Assembly (NCBI GenBank): GCA_021399435.1
Contig: JAJTUP010000102.1
Span: 1-64,000 of the forward strand
Length of the DNA stretch: 64,000 nucleotides
From: Diaporthe sp. PMI_573
Lineage: Eukaryota; Ascomycota; Sordariomycetes; Diaporthales; Diaporthaceae
Direction of reading: 5' to 3'
Each line of letters starts with the position of its first letter. Positions within the stretch are counted from its first letter, which is position 1. The translations under genes and the position numbers were made by a program. Positions 21,554-33,571 of this stretch are shown here, in pieces. A model generated the notes under the pieces. That model was given only the letters and a program-made list of their open reading frames with translations. It did not search any database and had not been told where the DNA came from.

Positions 21554-24433
21554 CTATTCCTCGTAATTCCCATCATCCACAGCCCCGCCGCCCCCGAGGG
21601 CCGTTCTTTTCACACCTTTGAACACGTCTCTGGTGTACAAGACGCTCGGGAAATGGTCCTCCATCTTCCTAAGGCTGAGGATTTTAGTTCCATTGGGAAG
21701 CAGTACACTCATCGTGAAACCCGTCTCATCCGTGGCTTGTATGGCACTCTGAAACTCTTCCAACGTAGCAACATCCCTCCCCGCGATAGACTCGATGAAC
21801 ATGCCAGGCTCAATCCCGTATAGATGAGCGGGACTGCCGGTCGAGACGGATGAGATAAAGATCTTGGAACGGCAGTTTCCTTGGTTGAATTGCGCTTGAA
21901 GGGACGGTCTGTGAATGAAAGCCCCGCAGAAGTGGATGAGTTCTCGGGACTGGACCTGGTCGATGGGGACCGTGGGCACCGAGAATTCTGCCACCTCACC
22001 GTCACGGAGGACACGAACCGAGATGCAGTCGTCAGTGAAGATGTACCGGAGGTCGGAGCTCTGTACTACCACCTTGTTGTTCAAGCTCAAAATGATGTCG
22101 TCCTTGCGCAGCGGATGGGCTTCACTCTCGCCGTTCAGCGTGGCGCAGTGTGAACGCACCTTGTCCACAACCAGCACTTGGGTCTTCTCTGAGGAATGAC
22201 CCAAGACCGCGGAGACAGTCTCATCCGGCAGTTTCTTCCGCAATGCATCAGACAGCGACATGGTCGTGACGTCGAAGTCCTGAAATCGTACGTCGCTGAG
22301 CCGGCCTGCCTCCCAGTGCTCAAGAGCATCAGTTACCCGGCTGGCAGGGAGGAAGTCATGTTCTCCGTCCTCGTGATAGAACTGTAATCCGGCTACTGTT
22401 CCATCTTGAAACAGCACTACACCGCTACTCATATTCGAGAATGATGAGTTAAGCAGTATGGTCTCATGGTGAAAAGCTCTGTAGTCTGCACCTCCGGCCT
22501 CGGCCGTGCGATCGCCAAGCAGCTCAACAGAAGTTTTGACCACCCTCTTCTTCTTAGTCGAATCGAAACTGGCAAAGAAAACGTGGTCGTGTTCTTTGAG
22601 GAGACTCTCACGGGAAAGGCAAGCCGGCTCCAGGTCTATTCCCTTCGGTACCGCAGTAGTGTCGTATGTGATGAAGACAAAATTGACCGCCTCGTGCATA
22701 AAGACGATGTGCGCCGGTACCTCTATCCCCGCTAGCGTAAGAATGATCTCGTCGAACCATGTGGAGTCGTTGCGGCTCATAATGACAAGGCCATGCTTGA
22801 GGAGCACACCAGCCTCGCTGAATTCGCCGGTGTCGCAGTCATGAACGCCCACAGAGCGGTAGATTTTCAAAGGTACGATGCTGCGGAAGATTCTGTCGCC
22901 CTTCTGGCAGAAACCCTTCTTGGGCAGAGCTGTCTCAATGGGTGCCTTGATTCGGGAAAGGTTATGTCCATTCTCCTCGATGGACCAGCCCCCTCCTTGT
23001 AGAGGCTGTCTCCTCAATCCCACTGGTTGGAAGAGGTCGGTTGGGAGATAGGCCGCGGTATGTGTCTTGTCTCCAGAGTCTATGGGACTTCTGTGAACGG
23101 TGCTAACGCGGCAGCCGCCCCTTCCGAGTGAGTCCAACGCTGTTGAAAGGCTGTCCATACCCGTTATAGGCAGACCGTTGATAGACTCAAGGAGTTGATG
23201 GGGTTTGAAGACCTCACTGAGAGCTCTGCCGGTGACATAAATACTTCCAACAGGGGCCCCTCTCTCGGCGGCGGATAACCAGTCGATTTGGTGGAAGACA
23301 GCGCCAAATCGGACCATGATATGGTTTGCGACGATGACGTGAAGATCGCCGACCCGGCACACAACCGTAATTTCATGATCGTGGCGCCAAACTCGGAAAC
23401 GGACTTCCTGATCAATGCACTCATCCATGTGAGTGCTCAGTTTCCACAGATCGGTTTGCAACTTCTGGTCCGCCTCCAGAAGTATATCTCCAGCCTTGAG
23501 CTTCCCGTCTGCCGGACCTCCTTCCAATACCACACCTGCTACAATGGCGTTGGTCCTGTCTCGCCTGCGAATCTTCTCGTCCCATGTAGCTGGCAGGTGG
23601 TACCGTTTGCACTCGTGCAGGGGCAGCAAGCTCCATCCTACCTGGATTGTGCCTCGAAGAACTGTTTTGCCGGCAGCTAGGAGCTTCAGAACCCTCTGAG
23701 GATAGTGAAGGGGAACGAAGGTGTTGATGGCGGTTTCTGATCTAGCTACCAGTAGACCAACGGCGTGTCCCCGTATATCCAGAGCTGGACTTCCGGAACT
23801 GCCCCCCAGGGCCGAGAACGCGGCTTGGATGTGTTCGGTATTGAGAGTCCTTAAATCAGTTGGGCAATTAGTGTAGCTGATTTGGGCATCGGTAATGTTG
23901 ATGAATCCTTGTCCGATACTAAGCCCACGACCATCGTGATAGCCTAGAAGACGGATGGCGACTCCAGGCTTGGCCTCTTCCGCGTCGAGAGGGATCGCAC
24001 TAATACCATAAGAGCGTGCAAGCTCTGCGTCGAGCTGTACAATTGCGTAGTCATGCTCGGGGTCTGAATATACAACGCGTAGAACCTCGAGCTGGTCCAG
24101 TCAGTCCCGTCAACGTGAAGGAGGCAAGGGGTGAGGGTTGGGTGATAATAATACCTCAATGCCACCTTCAAATATCACAACGCCTGAGAACGGGCCTGGA
24201 CCAACATTGTGTCTAACAGTAAGCAGATACCCATTTTCTTCATCGACGTAGAAGCCAGTACCGTCACCACTCAATGGCGAGAGTACGTCAAAGTGGTGCG
24301 TGTGGCAGACTTTCAAGCGAGCTACGCTCTTGCGGGCTTTCTTGATGACGGCGTGCCATGCTTCGGCCTCGCCGATAAGGTCGTTCTTGGGGGTTCTGTC
24401 CGCCATGGATGTCGTGGAACTTTCAGAAGTCAT
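21554..24433 (-). CDS. HtrA/Nma111-like serine protease with PDZ domains (938 aa)
   Basis: Exon 1 is 24433-24155 and exon 2 is 24091-21554; the 63-nt intron has GT/AG ends, a CTGAC branch and phase 0. The trypsin-like domain is intact: His75 in LLTVRHNV, Asp107 in DPEHDYAIV, and Ser192 in GGSSGSPALD. The order and spacing follow the Nma111/HtrA2-like nuclear serine proteases of fungi, which are about 1000 residues long with two protease-like halves and several PDZ domains. Here PDZ-like segments follow at about 270-360 (GGPADGKLKAGDILLEAD) and near the C-terminus (SPAHLYGIEPGMFIESIAG). Canonical Nma111 acts in protein quality control and apoptosis-like death. This copy is divergent, so its substrate is unknown. 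The gene is divergent from the ankyrin gene at 25344. Confidence 0.8.
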
Positions 24434-25343
24434 TTTGAAAGGCCTGTGAGTATGTCTACCATCAGAGAAACGGGAGAGAAAGGACTGATTCCCAGTATTT
24501 ATACTTTAAATCCATAAAGTTTCAAGCCCGTGCATCGTCGCCAGAGGGCAAGATATGTTTATTCTCGCCCGTACCGTCAATATAAAATCAACAAATCTCG
24601 CACGCCCCCTCCTTTACCCTCCCGCGCGTAAGCGGTGTGATCTTTTCGTGAACAGGGGAGCATGGGCAGGACCGGTGAGTCACCAATGCAACGAAGCGTT
24701 GGCAGTCTCAGAAGTAGTGAACGCCGAGGACCCCCGAGAGAATCCTTCTGTGGCAAGTTGTTCGGCACGCAAGGCCCTGGAATCAGCCTTGCGCTCACCG
24801 GGACTGGTTCCGATTCCCTTCAAGCGTGAGGCCGGCCTCACTTACCCCCTGATGGTGCGCAGCCCGTCCCGCGATAGGAAAGACTCTGAAAACCCATGTC
24901 CCTGCTACGCGCCCAAACGAATCAAATATATCCCTGTCTGAATGCACATAAAACTTGCTCGAGAAGAAAACCCGCATGATGTGGGTGCAATGGTGGCTGC
25001 ATCCCAGGTTGCCTATTGTCACTGCACTACAATGAGGCGTGGATCCACAGTACCGCCTGCAGGGGTTTGGTTCTTGGGTACTTACCTAGGCATCCTGCAG
25101 GTAGAATGGGAACCTAGGTGCTGCGCCGTTAATCTCCGCATGCCAAAGCGTCTGCTCGCGCATTAGTGGGTGCCACTCCTATTGAGGAGTGCCCTCCTCC
25201 CATGGGACCGGGCCACGCGTATTCCCCGGCACAACTCCTCATTTTTTTTTCATCCCCAGCGTCGAAGAGTCTCAACAGCATATTCTCCATCAAGAACCGG
25301 GTGTTGTAATTTTCCGAACACATTATATGTACACTGTACTGAT
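24434..25343. promoter_or_regulatory. Divergent upstream region of protease and ankyrin genes
   Basis: About 0.9 kb separates the starts of the HtrA-like gene (minus) and the ankyrin gene (plus). The frame 24555-24941 has no recognisable motif. Shared or separate promoters are expected here; no specific site was identified. Confidence 0.35.
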
Positions 25344-27339
25344 ATGGGTTGCACTCTCAGCCATGTCGTGGGGGAAAGAGCTGCAGTCATCAATGACATC
25401 TTGGAAGATGAAACAGTAAGTTCTGAATCCTGAAGCATTGACCAAAGCGCTGATCATAGCAGGTGATCAGAAAGCTGTCAACTTACAGCTCATCGCTGTC
25501 AGAAAAGTCCCGACACAACCTGCTATTACTTGCGGAAGGGCGTCCAAAGGGGTCCGCGACGGCGGAGTTTTCCTCATCTGATGTGGCCAGGGAGGCAGGT
25601 TATTTTGACTCACTGGACCGTAAGGACCTTAGAGTGTTCCTGCACCTCAAACCAACGCATGTCAACGTTGACCAGGGCCTTCAAGGCGACTTCGATTGCT
25701 GGAAGAGAGAGCCCATGACTTTCTTTGAGGGTCTTGATGTTGAAGCTGACGGGGACGCCAAGGCCTATCTCATCAGGCAAAACGAGAATGCTCGGCTCCT
25801 GAAGTTGGAAAGCCATAGTCCAAAATCCCACATCAGATTGAAAAGTCGCATCAGATCGAGATTCTTCAAGGCCTTTTTCCATGAGGCTGAAGGGATCTGC
25901 CACAGCTCCGGCTTTGGAGAGCTGGAGGAAGATACCGGGAGAGGCTGGGCCAGTCGAGGTCGCAATTATAACTATATGAGACGGCGCTTGGGCATAGGTT
26001 GCCTTTTCCTGCTACCTATTACTGTTGGTGATACTGTGTAAGTTTTAGCCAGTTCCAGTTGGTCGCGCCTTTCTAATGTCTACAGTTGGGAGGAGCGGTT
26101 GTCAGTCAAAGGCGAGGAGCGCGAATCGGTAGTAGACATTCTGAAAAAGTTTGGCATCAAACAAAAGAGCGATGACATTAAGGCTGAAGATCTGGGAAGC
26201 GCCATATTGACACAACTTCTAAGACCCTTGAAATGCGGTTTTGCTGCGCCAACATCAACATCGACCACCTCCATTGGTGACGCGGGATGGAGCTTGGCTC
26301 CAGTTGGTGCACGACTGGACATGCAATCCGAACAAGTCTACTATCGGTTTCCATTTATTTGCGACTACGATTCGCCCATTTTCATATGCGCACAGAATGG
26401 TGATATAGAGGGAATGAGGTATCTGTGGCGGTCAGGCAGCGCGTCTATCGATGTGGTCGATCCATATGGTCTTGGAATACTCTACTATTCCACCTACTAC
26501 TGCTGGCGCAACCGCGGTATAGAGGCCTCTTTCGCCACATTTAGAGCATTGGTTCATGCTGGTGCCGACATTGGGTGGATTGATGATGTCCAAAGGCATG
26601 TGCCCTCTCTTCCCGGTACCAGAAGGTTGACTAACTGGCCCGAAGCACCCCAGTAGATACGATGATCGATCTTATCTTGGTGGAGTCGGCCATGAGAGGT
26701 CAATCTTCCGATCCGTTCCTAAGCGAGCTGAGTGTGCTCTTCGGGATGCCCTGTAATGATATGTGGACAACATACATATCCTCCAGAGGGTTCACGGACT
26801 TGCATAATGTCTTGCTCAGGATCGATACACAGAAGCCGTTAGAAGTGTATCTCACTGAACAAGTCGCAAAGAACCAGGATCCCGCCATCCTTGACGCCAG
26901 AGACCTCACTGGTAGGACAGCGCTCGATTGGGCCGTCGAGCACGGCTGGCTGTGTGCAGCGAGGGCCCTGGTTCTCCATGGAGCCGATGTCAACCAGAGG
27001 AGAGAACGCGGTCTATCTATGCTTCATCTCGCCCTAGCTGGACCGATGTCTGAAGATCCGTGTGGGTCATTCTTGGGGATTGTGAATATGCTGCTTGCGA
27101 TGGGGGCTGACGCCAACGCGACTGACGATGAGGGGTGGACTCCGTTGCATATAGCGGCATCATGGGGTTCAAATTCGGCTGTCAACCTCTTACGACAACT
27201 TTCTGGCGATCACTTGCTCACGTACCATCACGAGACTGTTGATCAGCTGGCTCAGAAGAACTTGGATGGACAGCGCTTGACCAAATCTATTATGGCTGGA
27301 CCGCTCATGGACTTTGAGCCGTGTTCACCAGGGCCATGA
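25344..27339 (+). CDS. Ankyrin-repeat protein with N-myristoylation-type start
   Basis: Exon 1 (25344-25415) starts MGCTLS, matching the Gly2/Cys3/Ser6 pattern of dual N-myristoylation and palmitoylation, which predicts membrane anchoring. Introns at 25416-25462 (GTAAGT) and 26038-26085 (GTAAGT) are phase-consistent. A third break is required near 26560-26660, where the frame shifts between IEASFATFRALVHAGADI and TMIDLILVE. A CTAAC branch site and CCCCAG acceptor are present, but the donor is ambiguous. Ankyrin repeats are evident from DLTGRTALDWAVEHG through VLHGADVN to DDEGWTPLHIAASWG, with a more divergent set upstream. Ankyrin proteins bind partners and have no catalysis of their own. The 3' end overlaps the convergent UCH gene by 35 bp. 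If the third intron is not real, the gene carries a frameshift. Confidence 0.7.
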
Positions 27340-28088
27340 GTCCAAACGTACAGTTGCCCTGTTCGCGTTCAATGTACTCGCGAACAACACTTAATCCACC
27401 TGAAGCTAGCATGTCTTCTTCGGGTTCAAGCACCAGACCTCTATCAATAGGGCCTTTCCGGTCACCATCCAGTTCGTATAAATGCCCGCTTCTGTGAGAC
27501 TGAACGAAGCACACAAAATGATAGTCCACTTCGTCCTCTGCGCTTTCTGGCACCTTTGAATTCCCTTGAACCGCAACCTGCCTGTACACGCGCTCAAGTT
27601 CGACCGAGTTCTCAAGGTACGAGGATCGCTGGTGCGGCAACAGGGAAGAGCACTGGTCGACCAATTTCGCAAAGAATGATCCATGGCCTTTACGCATGTT
27701 AGCGAGTGACCCATTTGAATATATAGCACGAGTCCCGCTCACCGACTAGATCCCGCGCTGGCCCGTTGCTGAGAGCATGGAGAATGCTGTAGAGTCCACA
27801 TGCATTGTTAATGGTTTGCATAAACCACATAATGTCATCCTTATCTCTACCACCTTCGGAATCGCTGCGTGTTGCATCTTCGCGCGCCCGCTCCTCCTCG
27901 TATCTGTCAGTAGTAGGAAAGACCAGAATCAAGGCGAGGGCTGGGTGGGGTAGCAGGTCTGGATCGTCCAGTGACACGACATCTTGGAACTCGAGACAAT
28001 CAGAGGTGCCAAGACAGCGGATGAGTCTATTGAATACGTCCGGGTTTGACTCAAGCGGGAGAAAATGTTTGGCGTATGAGGTAGACAT
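27305..28088 (-). CDS. Ubiquitin C-terminal hydrolase, UCH family (242 aa)
   Basis: Exon 1 is 28088-27743 and exon 2 is 27687-27305, joined by a 55-nt intron (GTGAGC...GCTAAC...TAAAG, phase 1). This is a peptidase C12 thiol protease: PLESNPDVFNRLI at the N-terminus, oxyanion Gln91 and catalytic Cys97 in MQTINNACGLYSILHAL, His172 in VDYHFVCFV, and Asp189 in YELDGDRKG. The numbering is nearly identical to human UCHL3 (Gln89, Cys95, His169, Asp184). Length is normal for the family. Such enzymes trim small adducts from ubiquitin or NEDD8 C-termini. I chose ATG 28088 because it puts the conserved Pro-Leu-Glu-Ser-Asn near residue 11. The acidic insertion at about 62-85 sits before the active-site segment. 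A decayed second copy lies at 20550-20820. Confidence 0.88.
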
Positions 28089-29621
28089 GTTCGATGCGTG
28101 CATCATCACACCGAGTCTGCCTTGTCGGCTGGCGACAACATTTAGCCATTCCCCGCAGAGCCGCAAGCGTCACAAGATCTCAACCCCACTCCTGCCGTTG
28201 GAGACAGCTGGCGGATGCGATGCAGGCAGGGGCTTTCGGCGCTAAAGTCGAAACCTGTAGGGGTTCACGACGCTATTCTCGAAACTCCCCGATTCGGAAC
28301 GACGCTATTCTCGAAGGCGTCTCCTCGAAGGCGGTTGGGATGCTCGGAATATATGCACATGCCCGCGTTTGCTCTCACGCAACACATCGTTACAAGCGCT
28401 TCCAAATCTTAACAAAGCTGACGCCGCAGACGCACAGGCCTAATCCTTCGCGACTTGCCAGACTGAGGACGGGCTACCTGCTCTTCCACCTGGACCTGCA
28501 TGTGTCTGGACCTCGATCTCGACCTTGACCTGAACCACACCCGTACCATTCCAAGTTGTGGCCTCGCCGATCCCCTCCTTCATGGCGACCTTTATTGCGG
28601 TTAATCAGCATTCAAGGCCTGTTTGGAATGAATATGTGGTTGCATACCGTACCGTCCACGACAAACTTAGTTTCTTGCCTGTCGGGAGTGGACGATCTCA
28701 TCTGGGGCCCATTGGTCTTCTTTGAGCTACTCATGATGGCGATGTCTCCTTGCGTTCATAAGAGGAAAGGATGTATGAGGTTTTCCAGAGATTGACTAGA
28801 CCTTGGCTCAGTACAAACCAGAGATGGTCAGGATATACACCAGATTCAGCATGCCGGGCACACCTTCAGCTTTTGAATCCGAATCGGGTAGCTCCTAGGA
28901 CCAGAGGTGACGAGTACGTCCATGGTGCATCCTACCCTCCCTCATCAGCCTACGGTATTGTGAAATTTACATATTTGTGATCTTCGATCCCTGTCATCTA
29001 TGCAGCCGCAGGAACATGAAATCAGCACACTACTGGGCTTTGGAGTCATTGGGGACGCATTCCAGGCATTTACCTTTGGCCATCGATGAGGCAAGAAGCC
29101 TCGAAAGGTATAGTGTCCAAGTGCCAATCCCGACATGTCTTGAGTGAGGGTGTGGCCGCGGTCACTAAATGTATATATATCTGCTGCAATTTGCTGCATC
29201 TCGTGTCTTGCAATAGACCAAGGCATCACATTGATCATCTAGTATTATACTTCAATCATACAACTCCGGCTTGCAGGCAACGCAATATCCTCTCCAGTAG
29301 CATGGGTGATTATCTTAATACCAAAAAAGAGGGTGATGACGGAGTGTCCTCTGGGGGGCAAGGCAGTGGTAGCGGCAGTGGTAGCGGCAGCACAGGCTCC
29401 ATGGATGCAATCGGAGGAGGTTCAGGGCAAGGGACAGTGCCACGATAATGTAAGAGCATGCTATCCTGTCATGTGGATGTAGCTGATAGAGCCAAGTCGG
29501 CATTTTGTTTCTCCGAGAGCCGGACATCCCACAGGGGTGATTAGCGGGATCTTACTGGGCGGAGTCAATGCCGGATTTCCAGCATTGAATGTCACACCCG
29601 GTAGCCTTCTTCAAGGGAAAA
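28089..29621. other. Intergenic, mostly unrecognised
   Basis: Two 16-bp direct repeats (CGACGCTATTCTCGAA, about 31 bp apart near 28268 and 28299) are visible. No gene is supported except a possible 48-residue Ser/Gly-rich frame at 29302-29448 built from GGCAGTGGTAGC units, which is low complexity and may be chance or an exon of the next gene. Confidence 0.4.
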
Positions 29622-30280
29622 ATGACTCAAAACCATCGGCAGGGCAATGAGGGTATCTAAGTTAGCATTATATCCTCTCAAATTCAACTTTCAGGCATGT
29701 CACCGACACGCATCGAAGGGAGCCCTAAACTTGAAGCGGCCATTCGTGAGCTTCGTTCGATTATCAAGCAGGAAGATTTCATTACTATCAAATTTGAAAA
29801 GGACGAGTCTGGCCAAGAGAAGATTCTGGATGTATCTAAGTTGATCGAGAACACTATTTACAACGACGCTGTCCAACAGATCGGCCAAGAGGTCGTGAAT
29901 CAAAGCGTATGTACGGCCGCTTCAAATAAGCCAATACTGCTGACCAAACACAGAAGACATTAGTCCGGGAAAGATGGCCAAATGACGAGATAAGGTGGCG
30001 CGCCAATGTCATCCGTCATAGGTATGGCTCTATAGCGGGCTATTTGAGTGCCCTACTCCCCATCAGCCAGGATGCCAGTGCAGAGCGAACCCAAGTCGTG
30101 TTCCATTCAGCACGTCGCGACCAACAAAGTCAGCGGCCTTCGGTGGTGACCGTCACAGGGAAGTCGGAGATATATCTTTTTGACGAAAGTACCAGTGTCT
30201 GTGTGTACAGGGGAGAGCTCACCTATGTACTGGTACGATTTGACAACAAGATGCATGGGCAGCAGACCGAAGACAATTGA
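29622..30280 (+). CDS. Uncharacterised protein, two or three exons (178-189 aa)
   Basis: Exons 29695-29906 and 29954-30280 join through a 47-nt intron (GTATGT...CTGAC...CACAG) in phase. A small first exon at 29622-29652 is possible via a 42-nt intron; otherwise the start is ATG 29697. The N-terminal half is helical and charged (LEAAIRELRSIIKQ, then KLIENTIYNDAVQQIGQEV). The C-terminal half looks strand-rich (SVVTVTGKSEIYLFDESTS, then GELTYVLVRFDNKM). No family is recognised and no transmembrane or signal segment is seen. It ends 10 bp from the convergent gene at 30290. Confidence 0.5.
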
Positions 30281-30289
30281 GATTTGTTT

Positions 30290-31932
30290 CTATTCACCGA
30301 TGATACCATCCAAGGAGCCCAGCCCGAAGGCGTTAGCTGATCCAAAGTCAATACCATCCATGTTTGCTGTCCCATTGATATCGAAACTTGGCCAGTCTGC
30401 TTCCCATGCAACGGCGCCTAAAATAGAGCCGGCACTATCAAACGTCGCAGGATCCTCCGGGGAGTTCGTGCCCGGCTGCGAGGTTCCCGAGTCGGGGCCC
30501 TGTGTCTGCTGTGCCGGATGTGCCTGACGTGCCGGGTGTGTCTGATGTGCCTTAATCCAACACGCATCCACAAGGGCAAAGTCGACCTTCATTAGGAGCT
30601 GTTCCCTGCCTGAGCTACCTGTCCACTGAGGCTTCAGGTCCAAAACGGCGAGGTTGGGAAAGGCCAAGTCACGGCAGGCATCCTGAAAATTGTACGCCGA
30701 CTCCCCACCGGACCGACTCTTCACCAGAGCGACCCAGACAGGCGTATTGGGTATTTCGTACGATGGCGGAGGTATTTGCAGCTTCCCTCGTAACGCTTGG
30801 GCAGCCCGATCGACGAACTCCTCGCGGATCGCAACACTCTCACGTGATATTTCGGTAAGACGGGCTTTAACCTCTTGGGTTGAGTCAGCAGTGGTCCCAA
30901 GAAGATGTCCATTTCACTTACCGGCGAGGACGCCAAAAAGGGCCGTGGCAACCGCTCCCTCGGTGTCGAGCAGTTGGTTTACGATCGAGTTAATGATGCA
31001 TATCGCCTTGGCTGCGTTCGTGCTTTGGCCCACCTTACCCTTCCCATGATTGACAAAGTCCATGCAGCCCTCGAAGTACCAGCAGTCCCAAGAATCGCTT
31101 TTGGTACCCTTGGCCAGGCTCTCCTTGTGGAACTCCTTTGAAAGATCATTAAGCACCTGTCTTGTGTCTGCCTCCTCATATCGTGATAGAATCGCCTGAA
31201 TACCGGATAGCTCTGTTGCAATAGATTTCTTCTTCTTCAGACGATCTTGTCCTTTTACTATTCTATAGACAAATCTGTCGACCATCTCCTTGCATGACTT
31301 GCGTTCTTGTGGGTTTCGCCTTTTCGAATCCCGCTCAGTAGTTCCGAGCGGGCTCGGAAGCTCAGAGCTGATGACATCGCTCGATACGGTGGACGTGTCA
31401 TTGTGACTTCGTTTTCTCGGTAGAGCCGAGAACTGAGGCTTTTTGGAACGGACATCTTGTGTTATTGCCCGGCGGGTACTGTTTGAGTTGAATGATGTAT
31501 TGTGCTGGCAGCAAATGGCATTCGGTTGTTCCCGGGCGATATTAGTGCTGAGGCGGGAAAATCAGTTTGAGGCCAGGCGTGGAAACGAGGTACCTACCAG
31601 CTGGCGTCAAAGGTCCACTGAACAGGGACAATGGCGTCGTAGATCTTCTGGATCTGATCGTAGAGTTGACCGTCTCTAAAGGTGGGCTGACACGAAGTGA
31701 CGTGACAAAATGGTCGAAATCCATAATTGGCCGTGCCTTCGAGACGGAAAGGGGTGATGTCGATACGAACAGAAGCACAGCATTCGTTATGCTTCACTGA
31801 GAAACGGATGCTAGTGGCCTTCTCCGTGTGTAACCTCGGAATCGGTCGTCTAACTTTGAGTGCCTGTGTGATCTCGAGATCGGATATAAAGAACCCGTCC
31901 CCCTCAGGAGAGATTGGGGCCACGTCTGCCAT
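30290..31932 (-). CDS. Uncharacterised 514-aa protein, three exons
   Basis: Exons are 31932-31598, 31547-30922 and 30873-30290. Both introns (50 and 48 nt; donors GTAGGT and GTAAGT) keep phase exactly, and the summed exons are divisible by three, which strongly supports the model. Residues 1-120 look like a compact beta-rich domain with conserved-looking Cys and Trp (HNECCASVRIDITPFRLEG, CHVTSCQPTFRDGQLY, VQWTFDASC). The middle is Ser/Arg/Lys-rich. Residues about 210-330 are helical (KSIATELSGIQAILSRYEEA). The tail is Gln/Pro-rich then acidic, ending with Phe/Gly-rich segments, reminiscent of a transcription-activation tail. No family name can be given. Two identical-arm palindromes lie 52-142 bp upstream of the start codon. 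Confidence 0.65.
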
Positions 31933-31983
31933 TTCTCCTAGTCCTCTTGCTCACTCCTCCAGAGACAAAGGTTCTCGTTGGTG

Positions 31984-32074
31984 TTTGAAGAATACTCTAT
32001 TCTTCAAAATAAGCGGGGCCACACCACTCCGGGACTCGTATCCCCGTGCTTTGAAGAATAAGCTATTCTTCAAA
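31984..32074. promoter_or_regulatory. Two copies of a 25-bp palindrome upstream of the 514-aa gene
   Basis: TTTGAAGAATA and its exact complement TATTCTTCAAA flank a three-base spacer at 31984-32008 (CTC) and again at 32050-32074 (AGC). The two copies are in direct order, 66 bp apart, and both are followed by AATAAG. Flanking sequence is otherwise different. They fit paired binding sites for a dimeric regulator in the promoter of the minus-strand gene starting at 31932, or hairpins in its leader. Confidence 0.7.
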
Positions 32075-32563
32075 ATAAGTGGGTCACTTGTCTCCGCATC
32101 CCGACCTGGGTTGTCCACTCCATAAACGATCGGGTTGCGCTATCTGATGTACTCCATCCCGTGGAATAGTCTCAAACGAAATAAGGGAGAGAGCTGCAGG
32201 ATCCATGTATCCGAGAGTCTTGGACGCATCTCGGCTCAACCAATAGTCATTTCGAAGTCCCTGCTGAGCTCGAGCATCCGCCGGGATGCGTCCCAGTTCT
32301 TGCTGAGTTTATCGAGGTGCTTGTCTAACGAGATGACATCCTTCAAAACCATCCCTGCCACTATGCCCCCCCCATGTAGACGCAGGTGTGAGGCATATAA
32401 CAAAGAGCGCAGTGGCCAGAATCCCTTGTCGTAGCCCGCACCCCGTGATCCTGCTAGTCCTCGCCGCCGTGAACTCTGATTGGGCTTCTGCCTGACCAAC
32501 ACGGTCAACGGATTTACTATTGAGTATCAGGCATCTGCGATCAGGGGGTCCCCGCAATACATA

Positions 32564-33571
32564 CTACTTCTGGTTTCTGATGTCCTTCTTTTCCGAAACA
32601 TATACATGTGTGCTGAATCCGAGGTGTGTTGTCACTTTCCGTAGCACCACGACTGTTGCTAGGGCAAGGAGTGGGACGAGAAAAGTTCCCGCTGACATGA
32701 GAATCACTGAGGCTATGGTCGGCATAAATTTGAAGAAAAAGGTATGGCCCCAACTGTCAAAGGATTCAGATTTGCTTAGCGCTGTTTTGTCCTCGGCAGA
32801 GATGTGGGATTGACGAGCAGCCTCCTGCTGAATGGAACTGTCGAAGGCACATGAGAATTTCGTCCAGGCCAGTTTGCCGAGCCACTCTAGAGTTGTAGTG
32901 GCAAGAAGGTAAGCGCCAAGAAGAGTTGTGCGAGGGACCAGAGGCTCCAGCCTCGTGCACAGGAGGTTGACACCGATCAAAGCGCAAGAGATGGAAATAC
33001 ACGGAATGGCTTGAGGCTGGTACCTCACCACCGCCTTCAGCAGTTGACGGGAGGCAGAAATTGCATCACTGTGTTGGACTCGGTCGTAGGTATCACACAT
33101 GGTATGTTTGGTAGTCCTGAGGTGGTGAACCAGTGACGCCTGAAACGCTGGCCAGCTGTGCAAGCCGTGTTCTGGCGGCTGTGCATTGTGATTGTGGGTG
33201 GGTAGTAGGGATTCGTACTCATCCATCGCCGAGCTGAGATATCGGTGATTCTCCAAGAGATTCCGATTCACCTGATCATCGCCGAGGTGGTTCGACCAAA
33301 ATATACCCGGACAATTGATTTTTGGCTCGCGTAGAGGCCGGCCCAGCAGCACAGCCAATTTATTCGATGCTACTATCCTCATAGGCATTGAAGAGACCGC
33401 CTGCCAACGGGTCACACCGGTCGTCCTAGGACTCGTTGACCCAGCTCCCACCCGTTCCCTCTGCATCACGCTAATCGGATCGGATGCTCTTTCGATGCTC
33501 TGCATTGCCAACCTGGTTTGGTTAACCCCTTTTAAAAGACCACACCGGTCTCTGCCGTCTCTCTCAGGCAA
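32564..33571 (-). CDS. Uncharacterised membrane protein (up to 335 aa)
   Basis: One long frame encodes a soluble N-terminal half and at least three hydrophobic segments: AIPCISISCALIGVNLLC, TTLLGAYLLATTTLEWLG and VILMSAGTFLVPLLALATVV. It is therefore probably an integral membrane protein with a central cytosolic or luminal domain. Several ATGs precede the conserved-looking part; translation from the one preceding PMRIVASNKLAVLLG is as likely as from 33571. A GTATGT donor at the 3' end suggests a further exon reaching 32309 (adds another hydrophobic stretch) or 32236, and the choice cannot be made by eye. No family is recognised. Confidence 0.5.
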   Translation of the reverse strand: MPERDGRDRCGLLKGVNQTRLAMQSIERASDPISVMQRERVGAGSTSPRTTGVTRWQAVSSMPMRIVASNKLAVLLGRPLREPKINCPGIFWSNHLGDDQVNRNLLENHRYLSSAMDEYESLLPTHNHNAQPPEHGLHSWPAFQASLVHHLRTTKHTMCDTYDRVQHSDAISASRQLLKAVVRYQPQAIPCISISCALIGVNLLCTRLEPLVPRTTLLGAYLLATTTLEWLGKLAWTKFSCAFDSSIQQEAARQSHISAEDKTALSKSESFDSWGHTFFFKFMPTIASVILMSAGTFLVPLLALATVVVLRKVTTHLGFSTHVYVSEKKDIRNQK

